A DNA stretch of 64,000 bases from Delphinus delphis (Eukaryota; Chordata; Mammalia; Artiodactyla; Delphinidae), in contig NC_082700.1 of the NCBI RefSeq assembly GCF_949987515.2, positions 38,279,380 to 38,343,379 on the forward strand, given 5' to 3'. Below the pieces are notes generated by a model. It had not been told where the DNA came from. It saw nothing but the letters and a program-made list of their open reading frames with translations, and searched no databases. How positions within the stretch are numbered: the first letter of the stretch is position 1; each line of letters begins with the position of its first letter. The translations under genes and the position numbers were made by a program. Of the stretch, positions 1-13,289 are shown piece after piece.

Positions 1-212
1 GTGGTCACAAAGCACCAAACTGATCTCCCTCTGCTATGCAGCTGTTTCCCACTAGCTACCTATTTTACATTTGGTAGTGTATATATGTCAATGCTACTCT
101 CTCACTTCGTCCCAGCTTCCTCTCCCCCCACCCCCTGTGTCCTCAAGTCCATTCTCTATGCCTACATCTTTATTCCTATCCTGCCCCTAGGTTCATCAGA
201 ACCATTTTTTGT

Positions 213-3200
213 TTAGATTCCATATATAATATAGATTCCATATATAATCCATATATAATTTTATGTAATTCCATATATAAACAAATGTTTGTTTTTCTCT
301 TTCTGACTTACTTCACTCTGTATGATAGACTCTAGGTTCATCCACCTCACTAAAAATAACTCAGTTTAGTTTCTTTTCATGGCTGAGTAATATTCCATTT
401 TATATATGTACCACATCTTCTTTATCCATTCATCTGTTGATGTGCAATTAGGTTACTTCCACATACTGGCTATTATAAATTGTGCTGCAGTGAACACTGT
501 GGTACATGTCTCTTTACAAAGTATGGTTTCTCAGGGTATATATACAGTAGTGGGATTCCTGGGTCATATGGTAGTTCTATTTTTAGTTTTTTTAAGGAAC
601 CTCCATACTGTTCTCCACAGGGGCTGTATCAGTTTACATTCCCCACAACAGTGCAAGAAGGTTCCTTTTTCTCCACACCCTCTCCAGCATTTATTTTTTC
701 TAGATTTTTTGATGATGGCTATTCTGACTGGTGTGAGGTGATACTTCATTGTGGTTTTGATTTGCATTTCTCTAATGATTAATGATGTTGAGCATCCTTT
801 CATGTGTCTGTTGGCAATCTGTATGTCTCCTTTGGAGAAAGGTCTATTTAGGTCTTCTGCCAATTTTTGGATTGGGTTGTTTGTTTTTTTTGATATTGAG
901 CTTCATGAGCTGCTTGCATATTTTGGAGATTAATCCTTTGTCAGTTGCTTTGTTTGAAACTGTTTTCTCCCATTCTGAGAATTGTCTTTCATATTGTTTA
1001 TGGTTTCTTTTGCTGTGCAAAAGGTTTTAAGTTTAATTAGGTCCATTTTTGTTTGTTTTTATTTCCATTTCTCTAGGAGGTGGTTCATAAAGGATCTTTC
1101 GGTGATTTATGTCATAGAGTGTTCTGCCTATGTTTTCCTATAAGAGTTTTATAGTGTCTGGTCTTACATTTAGTTCTTTAATCCATTTTGAGTTTATTTT
1201 TGTGTATGGTGTTAAGAAGTGTTCTAATTTCATTCATTTACTTGTAGCTGTCCAGTTTTCCCAGCACCACTTATTGAAGAAGTGGTCTTTTCTTCATTGT
1301 ATATTCTTGCCTCCTTTCTCAAAGATAAGGTGACCATATGTGCATGGGTTTATCTCTGGACTTTCTATCCTTGTACATTGATCTATAATTCTGTTTTTGT
1401 GCTGGTACCATAGTGTCTTGATTACTGTAGCTTTGTAGTATAGTCTGAAATCAGAGTGCCTGATTCCTCCAGCTCCATTTTTCTTTCTCAATATTGTTTT
1501 GGCTATTTGGGGTCTTTTGTGTTTTCATAAAAATTGTGAAATTATTGTTCTAGTTTTGTGAAAAATGCCATTGGTAGTTTGATAGGAATTGCATTGAATC
1601 TGTTTTGCTTTGGGTAGTATAGTCATTTTCACAAAGTTGATTCTTCCAGTCCAAGAACATGGTATTTATCTCCATCTGTTTGTATCATCTTTGATTTCTT
1701 TCATCAGTGTCTTATAGTTTTCTGCATACAGATCTTTTACCTCCTTAGGTAGGTTTATTCCTAGGTATTTTATTCTTTTTTGTTGCAATGGTAAATGGGA
1801 GTGTTTCCTTAATTCTTCTTTCTGATTTTTCATTGTTAGTGTATAGGAATGCAAGAGATTTCTGTGCATTCATTTTGTATCCCACTACTTTACTAAGCTC
1901 ATTGATTAGGTCTAGTAGTTCTCTGGTAGCATCTTCAGGATTCTCTATTTATAGTATCATGTCATCTGCAAACAGTGACAGATTTAATTCTTCTTCTCCA
2001 ATTTGCATTCCTTTTCTTTTTTTCTTCTCTGATTGCTGTGGCTAAATTTCCAAAACTGTGTTGAATAATAGTGGTGAGAGTGGGCACCCTAGTCTTGTTC
2101 CTGATCTTAGAGGAAATGCTTTCAGTTTTTCAACACTGAGAATGATGTTGGCTGTGGGTTTGTTATATATGACCTTTATTATGTTGAGGTAGGTTCCCTC
2201 TATGCCCAGTTTCTGGAGAGTTATTTTTTATCATAAATGGGTGTTGAATATTATTGAAAGTTTCTTCTGCATCTATTGAGATTATCATATGGTTTTTATC
2301 CTTCAATTTGTTAATATGGGGTATCACATTGATTGACTTGTGTATATTGAAGAATCCTAGCATTCCTGGGATAAGCCTCACTTGATCATGGTGAATGATC
2401 CTTTTAATGTGCTGTTGGATTCTGTTTGCTAGTATTTTGATGAGGATTTTTGCATATATGTTCATCAGTGATATTGGACTGTTTTCTTTTTTTGTGACAT
2501 CTTTGTCTGGTTTGGGTATCAGGGTGATGGTGGCCTCATAGAATGAATTTGGGAGTGTTCCTCCCTCTGCTATATTTTGGAAGAGTTTGAGAAGGACAGT
2601 TGTTAGCTCTTCTCTAAATGTTTTATAGAATTCACCTCTGAAGCCATCTGGTCCTTGGTTATTTTGTTGGAAGATTTTTAACCACAGTTTCAATTTCAGT
2701 GCCTGTGATGGTCTGTTCATATTTTCTATTACTTCCTGGTTCAGTCTTGGAAGGTTGTGCTTTTCTAAGAATTTGTCCATTTCTTGCAGGTTGTCCATTT
2801 TATTGGCATATAGTTGCTCATAGTAGTCTCTCACGATCATTTCTATTTCTGCAGTGTCAGTTATTACTTCTCCTTTTTCAATCTAATTCTATTGATTTGA
2901 GTCTTCTCCCTTTTCTCTTGTTGAGTCTGGCTAATTGTTTATCAATTTTGTTTATTTTCTCAAAGAAACAGCTTTTAGTTTTATTGATCTTTGCTACCAT
3001 TTCCTTCATTTATTACTCATTTATTTCTGATCTGATATTTATGATTTCTTTCCTTCTGCTAACTTTGGGATGCTTTGTTCTTCTTTCTCTAATTGCCTTA
3101 GGTGTATGGTTAGGTTGTTTATTTGCAAGTTTTCTTATTTCTTGAGGTAGGATTATATTGCTGTAAACTTCCCTCTTAGAACTGCTTTTGCTGAATCCCA

Positions 3201-4043
3201 TAGGTTTTGGGTCATTGTGTTTTCATTGTCATTTGTTTCTAGGTACTTTTTGATATCCTCTTTGATTTCTTCAGTGATCTCTTGGTTATTTAGTAACATA
3301 TTGTTTAGCTTACATGTGATTGCCTTTTTTACGGTTTTCCTATAATACCTAGTCTCATTGCTTTGTGGTTGGAAAAGACACTTGATATGATTTCAGTTTT
3401 CTTAAATGTACCGAGGTTTGATGTGACCCAAGATATGATCTATTCTGGAGAATGTTCCATGTGCACTTTGAGAAGAAAGTATTCTGTTGTTTTGGGATGG
3501 AATGTCCTATAAATATCAATTAAGTCCAACTGGTCTAATGTGTCATTTAAAGCTGTATTTCCTTACTTATTTTCATTTTGGATGATCTGTCCATTGGTGA
3601 AAATGAGTGTTAAAGTCCCCTACTATTATTGTGTTACTGCTGATTTACTCTTTTATGGCTGTTAGCATTTGCCTGATGTATTGAGGTGCTCCTATGTTGG
3701 TTGTATATATATTTACATTTTTTATATCTTCTTCTTGGATTGATCCCTTGATCATATGTAGTGTCCTTCCTTGTCTCTTGTAATAGTCTTTATTTTAAAG
3801 TCCATTTTTTCTTATATGAGTATTGCTACTCCAGCTTTCTTTTGATTTCCATTGCATGGAATATCTTTTTCCATTCCTGCACTTTCAGTCTGTATGGGTC
3901 TGTAGGGCTGAAGTGGATATCTTGTAGACAGCATTATATGGGTTTTGCTTTTGTATCCATTCAACCAGTCTGTGTCTTTTGGTTAGAGCATTTAATCCAT
4001 TCACATTTAAGGTAATTATCAATATGTATATCCCTATTACCAT
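213..4043 (-). pseudogene. L1 ORF2 (endonuclease-reverse transcriptase) pseudogene, element A
   Basis: ORF2 normally encodes ~1275 residues with an APE-type endonuclease, a reverse transcriptase (RT) and a Cys-rich C-terminus. The start ATG at 4041-4043 and the nominal stop at 213-215 align with the other copies. The longest open piece, 2840-2163 (225 codons), covers the region just before and including the first RT motifs, with GPDGF-like and SIDAE-like stretches. The FADD catalytic box is still encoded at 1961-1972 but is followed three codons later by a stop. The CCHC knuckle (C-X3-C-X7-H-X4-C) remains readable in the piece at 863-564. Many frameshifts and stops separate these pieces. Dead copy. 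Confidence 0.9.
214..283. repeat. Local tandem duplication of an AT-rich motif at the end of ORF2, element A
   Basis: The motif AGATTCCATATATAAT is repeated in two adjacent copies, followed by shorter partial copies (CCATATATAA). Other L1 copies have only one such stretch here, at 39191-39215. The expansion lies at the ORF2 stop codon and probably arose by slippage in AT-rich DNA. Confidence 0.7.
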
Positions 4044-4101
4044 TTTCTTAATTTTTTGGGGTTTGTTTTTGTAGGTCTTTTCCTTCTCCTGTGTTTCCTG
4101 A

Positions 4102-4987
4102 CTAGCAAAGTTCCTTTAGTATTTGTTTTAAACCTGGTTTGGTAATTCACAGTTCTCTTAACTTTTGCTTGTCTGTAAATGTTTTATTTCTCTGTCAAAT
4201 CTGAATGAGATCCTTGCTGCATAGAATAATCATGGTTGTAGGTTTTTCCCTTTCATCACTTTATATATGTCCTGTCACTCCCTTCTGGTTTGCAGAGTTT
4301 CTGCTGAAAGATAAGCTGTTAACCTTATGGGGTTTCCCTTGTATGTTATTAGATGCTTTTCCCTTGTTGCTTTTAATATTTTTTCTTTGTATTTAATTTT
4401 TGATAGTTTGATTAATATGTGTCTTGGCATGTTTCTCCTTGGATTTATCCTCTATGGGACTCTCTGCTCTTCCTGGACTTGATTGACTATTTCCTTTCCC
4501 TTGTTAGGGAAGTTTTTAATCTCTTCAAATATTTTCTCAGACTCTTTCTTTTTCTCTTCTTCTTCTTTGTCCCCTATAATTTGAATATTGGTGGGTTTAA
4601 TGTTGCCCCAGAGATCTCTGAGACTGTCCTAAATTCTTTTCATTCATTATACTTTATTCTGCTCTGCAGCAGTTATTTCCACTATTCTCTCTTCCAGGTC
4701 ACTTATCCATTCTTTTGTCTCAGTTATTCTGTTATTGATTCCTTCTAGAGTATTTTTATTTTCATTTATTGTGTTGTTCATCATTGTTTGTTTGCTCTTT
4801 AATTCTTCTAGGTCCTTTTTAAACTTTTCTTGTATTTTTTCCATTCTATTTTTGAGATTTTGAATCATATTTACTATCATTACTCTGAATTCTTTTTCAG
4901 GTAACTGCCTATTTTCTCTTCATTTGTTTGGTCTGGTGGGTTTTTACCTTGCTCTTTCATCTGCTGCATATTTCTCTGTCTTCTCAT
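4102..4987 (-). pseudogene. L1 ORF1 (RNA-binding chaperone) pseudogene, element A
   Basis: ORF1 encodes the trimeric RNA-binding protein that packages L1 RNA in the cytoplasm. The ATG at 4985-4987 aligns with the starts of the other copies (43968, 57171), and a TAG at 4102-4104 matches their stop. Relative to the copy at 43968, one base is missing shortly downstream of the start, in the stretch that aligns with the codons for Ser-Leu-Pro-Glu, so the reading frame shifts early. The longest surviving piece (4880-4647) shows the charged, heptad-like coiled-coil segment with many Glu, Lys and Asn residues that precedes the RNA-binding domain. The six-base A-run that is seven bases in the other two copies is in the unexpanded state here. 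Non-functional. Confidence 0.85.
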
Positions 4988-6927
4988 TTTATTTAACTTA
5001 ATATGTTTGCGGTCTCCTTTTCATAGACTGCAGGTTCATAGTTCCCATTATTTTTGGTGTCTGCCCCCAGTGGGTGAGGTTGGTTCAGTGGCTTGTGTAG
5101 GCTTCCTGGTGGAGGGGACTGGTGCCTGTCTCCTGGTGGATGGGGCTGTATCTTGTCATTCTGGTGGGCAGGGCCACATCTGGTTGTGTGTTTTGGGGTG
5201 TCTGTGAACTTAATATGATTTCAGGCAGACTCTCTGCTATTGTGTGGGGTTGTGTTCCTGTCTTGCTAGTTGTTTGGCATGGAGTGCACAGCACTGAAGC
5301 TTGCTGACTGTTGGGTGGAGGTCGATCTTAGTGTTGAGATGGAGATCTCTGGGATAGCGCTTGCCAATTAATATTATGTGGGGCCGGGAGGTCTCTGTTG
5401 GTCTAGTGTCCTGGACTCAAATCTCCAACCTCAGAGGCTCAGGCTCAATATGCAGCCGGAGCACCAAGACCCTCCCAACTGTACATCATGGAAGAAAAAG
5501 AAGAAAGAAATAAAAAAATACCACACCCCAAAACAAATGGTAAAAGCCATACTAAACAGACAAAATCAGACAAAGAAACATGAACACACACACTCATGGA
5601 AAGAAAAACCAAAAAAAGGAAGACAGCAATCAAACCAATAAACAAATCCAACAGTGAAAACAAGCAGTAAAAACTAACTATGATAAACATAACACCAAAA
5701 ACAAATCAAACACAGAAGCACACCCCAAGTCTACAGTTCCTCTCAAAGCCCACTGCCTCAATTTTCAGAACAATCATTGTCTATTCAGGTATTCCATGAT
5801 GCACTGTTTGTCTAGCCAATTGTGGGGATTTAATCTGCTGCTCCTGAGGCTGCATAGAGAAATTTCCTTTTCTTTTCTTTGTTCGCACAGCTCCTGGGGT
5901 TTAGCTTTGGTTTTGGCCCTGCCTCTACATGTAAGCTGTCCTCCAGTGTCTGTTCCCTACCCAGAAGAGGTGGCTGGGTGTTAAAGCAGCGGCTGATTAT
6001 GTCTCTCTTGCTCACTCAGGCTGGGGAGAAGGAGGAGTATGGTAGTCATAGTTGGAATGCAGGGTGTGCCTGCAGTGGCAGAGGCCAGTGTGATAGTTCA
6101 ACAGCCTGAGGCTTGCCGTGTGTTCTCTTGGGAAAATTGGCCCTGGATAACAGGACCCTGGCAGTGATGTGCTGCAAAGGCTCCCAGGGGTATGAGGGTA
6201 GTGACTTGCACTTGCCCACAGGATTATTGGTGGCAGAGGCTACAGCAATAGTGGTCCATGCCTGACTCTGGTCCGAGATGATAGCCGTGGATTGCACCCA
6301 TCTCTGGAGCTCGCTTAGGTGGTGTTCTGCCATCTGTGGGTACACAAAGGACCTTAGGAAGGTCCAGACTTTTTCCCAGACTCCCTCCCGGCTACCTGTG
6401 GTGCACCAGCCAGCTTAAGGTTTTCTTCACACAGCCAACCCCAGTCCTCTCCCTGGGGTCTGACTTCCAAAGCCCAAGCCTCAGTTCCCAGCCCCAACCT
6501 GCCAGGTGAGCAGACAAGCATCTCAGGCTGGTGAGTGCTGATTGGCACCAATCCTCTGTGTGGGAATCTCTCCACTTTGCCCTCTGCACCCCTGTTGCTG
6601 CGCTCTCCTCTTTGGCCGTGAAGCATCCCCCCTCCTGTTTTCACCAGTGAAGGGGCTTCCTAGTGTGTGGAAGGTTTTCCTCCTTCACAGCACACTCCCA
6701 GAGGCACAGGTCCCGTCCTTATTCTTTTGTCTCTATTTTTTTTCTCTTTTCTTTTGACCTACCCAGGTACATGGGGATTTTCTCGCATTTTGGGAAGCCT
6801 GAGGTCTTCCGCCAGCATTCAGTTGGTGTTATGTAGGAGTTGTTCCACATGTAGATGTATTTCTGATGTATTTGTGTGGAGGAAGATGATCTCCACGTCT
6901 TATCCTCTGCCATCTTGAAGGTCTCCC
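4988..6927 (-). promoter_or_regulatory. L1 5' UTR / internal promoter region of element A
   Basis: This is the region upstream of ORF1 in element A, where L1 elements keep their internal RNA polymerase II promoter. It matches the 5' UTRs at 43969-45667 and 57172-59220 over most of its length. A block at ~5490-5757 is strongly A-rich on the plus strand (T-rich in the sense of the element). That block is present in altered form at 57671-58018 and is absent from the element at 38830-45667. Promoter activity is inferred from the family and is unlikely in such a decayed copy. Confidence 0.75.
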
Positions 6928-9429
6928 TATGTTTTAATTTTAACACACAAAAAATAAATATAAGAAAAATCTATGACCAATAAAATTATTATTATTTTGC
7001 TATTTGTTCTCTTTTTGCCATTTGGTACTTCTACTTTCTGCTATTTGTAGTCTTGCATAGTATACTATGAAGCTTTTTATTATCTTGGTAATTATGAACA
7101 ATATCCTGCAGAAAATCTTAATTCAGATATAGCAATAGGAAAGTTTTGTTACTCAGCCATTTAACATACAGATTTTACTTTTTATTCATTAAGGTTTTTG
7201 GTCTTCTTTAATATGCAAAAGTTGAATATGAGATATAGAGTACACTAATTAATTTGAACATCCTAATGAGAGTGATTAATAAATTACTAGAATAATCAGA
7301 AATTTCAGAAACCATTTTTTAACACTGTTTATCCTCACATCAAATTCTCTTTATAGACACAGAAAATTCTGGTTGGTCCTCTGAAATAATTACTTATATA
7401 TAATATGATTTTTTTTAAACAACAATAAGAGATTTGAGCTTAGGGGTGTTAGTGTCTAGAAATTCAGCTAATTAAGATAATTCTTATTTCATGATGCATT
7501 TTAAAACTAGGCATTAAAAAACTTTTGAATAAATGGCTTTAAATTGTTACAGGTTATGAGGAACAGTGAATTGAAAATGACAACCAAACAAAAAAAAATG
7601 AAATAAAACATTTACACATAACATTTAAGTTTTATAAAGACTAAAATTTAAATCAAATTGTAATCATTTTTGTTCTTTTTAGCTTTCCTTACAAACATGT
7701 TTATTTTCCATTTTTACCAACTATATTAATGCTTCATCAAAAACCCATAATTATTTTTCAAATTCAAAGAATGTAATAAAAATATTTTTAAAGAATGTTA
7801 AAAAAAAGCTTAAAGAAGTTATAAATCAAATTGAAAAAGAAAGTGAAACAGTACAGAGGGACCTCTTCTACTCCCCAAAGATGTTGATTCACAGCTCTAA
7901 AAATAAATATTATTGATTATATACTATATACCACCTGTATATAAAGCTTCTGTCTAATATCAGCAATTTTTATTCATAATTTTAATGTCTGTGTGTTTCA
8001 GTTTCAAATTACTTAAATATAAAAAGTGTAAATTAATCTCACTTTCTTTGAGAATTTATTATTAAAAGTGAAAATTATCCTAGGAAAGTCCTGTTTATTT
8101 ATATTAAGTAAACACATGTCTAGAAATGTGTAAAGTTCAGAAATGTGTGTAATCTTTTGCAATTATTTAATTAAACTTGATTTAATCCTTCAATGTGGAT
8201 TGGAGAAAAGTCCACATTAATAAATGTAATATTTATTAATTAAAAAGAATAATAGTTAAGGAATGAAGTTTCTAGTAATTATCATGAATTATTTTATTTT
8301 ACATAAAATCTTATACAGTACAGATGACTCTCAGTAAACTTTGAACGACTCCAAGTTAAAATACAGTAGAGTTTGAGAAAAAAACATGGTACCCAAATGC
8401 AACTGAAATCCATTATCTCACCATAAGTAACTCATCACATGCTAGTTGAATATATAAATGTGCCCTTTTTATACAAATTTTCTGTGTCTCAATATGAATA
8501 AATAAATTTATAGACATTCCCTCAATTAAATTGAATCATATATAAATATGTAATTTTTATAATTCTATTAGAATTATCTTATTGTATGTTTGCACATGCA
8601 ATTCAAATTAAATTAATTTGGATATGTGAAATTTCCATAAATAGATAAGTAGATAGACTCAAAATATATACATTTCTCAAAAGTAAAGTGTAAGCAATTA
8701 TATTAATCTAACAAAAATAATTTTTCTTGGCCTTTCCCACTCTTCCAATGATGCTATGGCGATGAGCTTAAAGTGAAAGAGAGAGAGAGTAAAATATAAG
8801 AACATAAAAAGAAATGTTTCTTTTTCCTTTATTTAAAAGGATGACATCAATGACAGCAGTTTTTGCATGAATTTAGGAATTGCTGAAGAGAACATTGCAA
8901 ACAATAAACAACCATCACATGGAAAGATTGCATTTTGTTCTGTGGTTGCTGCAGTTTTTACAGGGTTTGCTACGGTTTATGTCTTGTCATGAATTTGGTC
9001 AGGATCCTCCATTCAAAAAGAGCCATGATTCCAAGCTTCACAGAAGTCCATATCTAAATCACTACAGCTAAATTAATAAATTATCGCATCCTGCAAATTT
9101 CACTATATTCTAATTCTATGACATTTTATACGCCAATGCTTTATTTATTCTGGCTTGCCATATAAAGGAAATCATTTCATTTAAATCATGATTTTGTATC
9201 TATGATCATTTTAAAGAAGCCCTATTAATACTTTTCTCTTTTATTTTTCTGAATGGTAACTAATTATACCTCTGGTACTTGAAGACCTCTAGTCAAATCA
9301 TCAATTATCTCTCAGGATTAAGGCTAGTACTCCCCTGGTTTAGAATGAAATGCTTACCACTTATGGAGTTTGATAAACCATAGGAATGAGCTATATTTTT
9401 AGAGAACCTGAAGGACAAGTCACACATAG
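6928..9429. other. AT-rich intergenic DNA, no gene seen
   Basis: This stretch is AT-rich with short A and T runs and a small GA-rich run near 8778. The few open frames are short (such as 8880-9071, 63 codons) and show no recognisable domain. No young mobile element is visible. Confidence 0.6.
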
Positions 9430-9610
9430 TTCTACTCCATTGGAAAGATTATTCATTTACATATTTATTTCATAAATATTGAGTTCCTACATACACTAGG
9501 TTTATACCAGGTGTGAGGCATAAAACAATGAATAAGCAATATATTTCCTGCCCTCATGGAGCCTAGAAACAAGTTGGGGAAGCGGGCAGTAACAAGAAAA
9601 GTAAGTAAAT
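9430..9610 (+). repeat. Ancient interspersed repeat fragment (L2-like)
   Basis: The sequence has the pattern found in many old mammalian repeats: TATTGAGTTCCTAC, then a 'conserved size/caught in the middle' run ending in CCTGCCCTCATGGAGCCTAG and a purine-rich tail with CAGTAACAAG. I assign it to an L2-like or other ancient LINE from memory only. The copy is strongly diverged. Confidence 0.4.
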
Positions 9611-9699
9611 ATATAACTTCAAATAGTTATACCTACTATGCAAAAAGAGGAGGTTGATCTTGATTTTCTATTCTATATGTAGCCATTTCAGATAAGAAT

Positions 9700-9885
9700 T
9701 AATAGCATTCTGTTTAGAATCAGGCGTTCTTATATGTGAAAGCTGATCCTATTACTCTGCATACTTCTGTAAGTTAAGTAACTACTGCGGATGAAATTTC
9801 TCATCCATACAATAGGATAATAAAACCAACTACCTAGGGTTCCTATAATCAGCAAATAGTATAATGTATGTAAAATGCATAGCCA
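9700..9885 (+). repeat. MIR SINE fragment
   Basis: The order AAGTTAAGTAACTA, then TCTCATCCATACAATAGGATAATAA, then CTACCTAGGGTTCCT is the characteristic core and downstream part of the ancient tRNA-derived MIR element in sense orientation, well diverged. Confidence 0.65.
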
Positions 9886-10184
9886 AATGTCCACCACACT
9901 ATGCACATTCTAAAATGTAGTAATTTTTATTATGTATATCTGACAAATAAAAGCAGGCAATAAAACTGGAAAATTATATTAAGAACAATAACGACTATCA
10001 CAAACATTAATATCCTATATCTCATTGCTTGAGAAAAAAAATTATGTAATCTGAGCAGAAATTGCTCTGTCTTTCCAAATTGTATACCATGCAGTTTTGT
10101 AAAATGGCTTATGCAAAGGATAGGCAATCTTTGATAATGAGCTAGAAAATGTCAAATAATTGTAAGAAAAAACTGTCTTAGTTT

Positions 10185-10335
10185 TCCTTGAGGAGAATTA
10201 TCTCCATTTTCTAGATGACACCATTAAAGTTCATGAAGATCAAGGAACTTGGCTGACAGCTGGTATTAACTAGTAAAACATTGCAATTCAAACTCATGTG
10301 TCTTTGAATCCAAAGACACTGTTGCTTCTATTATT
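10185..10335 (-). repeat. MIR SINE fragment, minus strand
   Basis: Reverse-complement MIR pattern: TCTCCATTTTCTAGATGA, then GATCAAGGAACTTGGCTGACAG, then a run ending in CAAACTCATGTGTCT. Diverged, with no flanking duplication visible. Confidence 0.6.
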
Positions 10336-13285
10336 ATATTATTGATATATCTGTCTCATTTATTTAGTGGCCAAATAATGAAAGAGTCAGGTATTAGTTC
10401 AGATCGTCTATGTCTACGTATTGAGATTTCTTCTCCAAACATATTTTACTTTACTTTAGTTTACCACCTATGATTTCTACTTGTCTAGATTTCCTCTAAA
10501 TTTTAATTTTGTCATTTAACATAATTGCATAACTCTCTTAAATTTCTTCTCCCAGAAATCTGGTTAAATATACTTTTAAAAAAAAAAATAAAGGAAAACT
10601 CTTTGAAAGAGTCCTTAATTATTATCTACACACACCTCATATTTGGACCCACATTTTTCATTGAAAACAAAACAAAAACTGAAACTCAGAAAAATACTGT
10701 ATATGTTACGTTGTCAAATTGGAAAATGGTTAATATTAGAATGTATGGATCCCCGATGTTAAGCTATGATATACATATGCTCTAAAAAATATTCCAGTGA
10801 GTTTGATTCTGCTAACACCTCAAAGAATAACCTGTATAAGATATTTAGGAGAAAGCAGGTATAATTTTAGACCCAAAGAAATGCCTATCCATTGTTCACA
10901 TTACAAAGTAGAAGATTTCATGATACTTCAGAAGAAGTATCTCTAACATTGAGAGCATTAGGACTATTTTTTTAAATCATAACTTAACATTTATTTGTGT
11001 TTTCTTTATTTCTATTTAAATACTCATTTTTCTGCTGTTTCTCTGTTAAGGTCTACATTGTAATCAAAACAATGCACCTGCAGGTGAACAACTGTTATGC
11101 AATAATTATCTACGATAAAGATTTTGCTTTCCACTTTTTCACTGAACTTAATAGAAACTATTCACCTTGACAAAGTTTATTTCTTCATTTTATTTGTACT
11201 ATCTGTCACTGTGTTTCTATTTGTACAAGGCACAAGTTATTGGAGTATAACTAGGGAAGCACAGAGACCATTGAGTTCATGTGTCCCTCCCCTTAAATTT
11301 GAAAACCTTAAGTGTTCAATCAAAAAAACAAAAAGCTGAATGAATTAGTGACATGTAAAACTTCAAACACATGAAAATCAAACACAAATATTAAAAGGAA
11401 ACGTTATCATAAAATATTCACTAAAAACTTCTCAGCATACAATTATCCTTTTCACTTTATCTGCTTTTTGCCCTTATGTCTCATCAAGCTTTTCCATTTT
11501 TCCTAGATGATGTAGACTGGTGAAGACAATTGTATAACAGTGAACTTAGTGAAATAGCTGCAGTGCCATATAGTAAAGTCATTCAGCTGAGTCAATGCTA
11601 AGTTGAATTCTTGGACAACAATAGCAAGGCAGGTAGTGGGCAGTCAGGCTTTAGGTACTTTGAGTGTACTTGTTTGCCAACTATGATTTATATTTTTATA
11701 ATTTCTGACAGTTTAAAATTTATTACTTTGATGAGGGTGATTGTATTACAAGTGGATGGATCTTCATCTTTTTTTCTTAGTTCAGTGGAAACCCAGTGTT
11801 TCTTCTGCCCCAATATTTTTCACCTTGCTTGTGTTTTTATAAAATTACTGGATGTTTCATATAAAATCAAATGTCATATTTTGAGCTGTTTAATTAGAGC
11901 TCATGCAAATTAATACAAATTTTTAAACTAATATTTACAGAATCCAAGGCACTTCCCAGGATTCTAAAATTTGGTTGATGACACTTTTTTCTGCCTTGTT
12001 TGCCTGACAATCAAAATGCTGAAAATCTAAACAAGAGAACTAACATTTTGTCTTGACAGGAAAACAACAACTGCAAATATCTCTTACCCTGTGTTGAGTA
12101 AAGTACCTTTATAAATCTAATCTATGAACCAACTAGGGGATTCTTATTCCCAATTTAGATACTGGGGTCTAATAAATCTACTTTACTATTGTAGCAGTAC
12201 CAAATCTTGAAAGTGTTTTTCTCAGTGGGCACCAAATTTGGCTGTATTATTTGGATTATGAGAGAACACTACCTACAAGATGATAATATATACTGTTGAC
12301 AAGTCATCTTAATCTTTCCTGTTGAGTTATACAAAACAGATACTACCTTATTCAGCTGAGAAACTGAGAAATTTATCTAAACTGATACTTTAATATTCTT
12401 TTTGTTGACAATGCTGAAAATATACTGTTTTCATAGATGAAAGGCACTTTAGATCACAGATTATTAAGAAAAAAGTCTTTTACAGAAAGTAAGCATTTGC
12501 TTTCTGACAAAGACTCAAATACAGCAAGAAATCACACATACCTTGGGACACAAGGGGCGAGACCTAGAAAGGCAAGATATTGTGTTAGTTTACTGGGAAG
12601 TTAAGTTGTATTGTGGTTCTCTGGGTGACAAAATATAAAGAATACACAATTTTTCTAAACATTTTGTTATATTATTTAAATATACCTTTTATACAGCTTA
12701 AAGAATAAGGTTCCTAGTAACTCAATAAATATAATTATTTTAACTATTTCTAAGTTCACATATTATATAATATATAACATAAGGTATTTCTATACCAATG
12801 CAAAAACTATACTATTTCTAAGCAACTGGCTATTTCCTAAATTTTTGACACATTCTAGGTATTCTAGATGTTGTTTTGTAGACATTTTTCCCTCAGTTAA
12901 ACTACTATAATTTTAGTATATTTTGAATTTTATAATATGTAACTTATTATAAGTCTATTCTGAAAACAAAGTGAAAGTATTTACACATTTGAACCTAGAA
13001 AATAAAGGAAGTTTTTTTTTTCTTAAACTTGCAAGAGTGAATGATGTGACTTCTCTTATGAGTGGGAATAAAAAGAGTTTTTAATTAGAATATATTACTC
13101 TAGAAATTATTTATGTGGAGAGGTAATTTTTTTGGTTTTGTTGATGTGGCTTTTGAAAATTTATCTGAGTTTACAGTTATAGCAGAACTATTTTAGAAAT
13201 CACTTTGGAATCAAAGAAGAATGAAGGGTTTCCAAAGTTATTTTTTTTTAATGATTTAGGAATGAAAGATAGTTGAAGGGATGTT
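10336..13285. other. AT-rich intergenic DNA, no gene seen
   Basis: No recognisable gene or intact mobile element was seen. Open frames of up to 100 codons (10525-10785, 11611-11913) have no domain, no splice context and a composition like the surrounding DNA. Confidence 0.6.
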
Positions 13286-13289
13286 CTTA

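Larger units (their letters stand above)
1..6927 (-). mobile_element. LINE-1 retrotransposon, old, nearly full length, 3' end cut by window edge (element A)
   Basis: The window opens inside the 3' UTR of a minus-strand L1. By comparison with the copy at 38830, about 150 bp of its 3' end is missing. Reading on the minus strand, the 5' UTR runs from ~6927 to 4988, ORF1 from 4987 to 4102, ORF2 from 4043 to ~213, then the 3' UTR. The right boundary is set by the typical L1 5' start (AAGATGG preceded by a short G-rich stretch) at ~6905-6927, after which homology to the other copies stops. The target-site duplication cannot be tested because the left end lies outside. The element is the most decayed of the long copies here: its ORFs are broken by many stops and frameshifts and CpG sites in its 5' UTR are mostly lost. 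It is a relic. Confidence 0.95.

Noticed and set aside
2699..3145. 148-codon hydrophobic open frame that resembles a membrane protein
   Set aside because: Antisense to ORF2 of element A. The hydrophobicity is a by-product of T-rich complement sequence.
5445..5690. 81-codon very hydrophobic minus-strand frame
   Set aside because: Lies in the A-rich block of the L1 5' UTR. Its Leu, Phe and Val codons reflect the T-rich strand.
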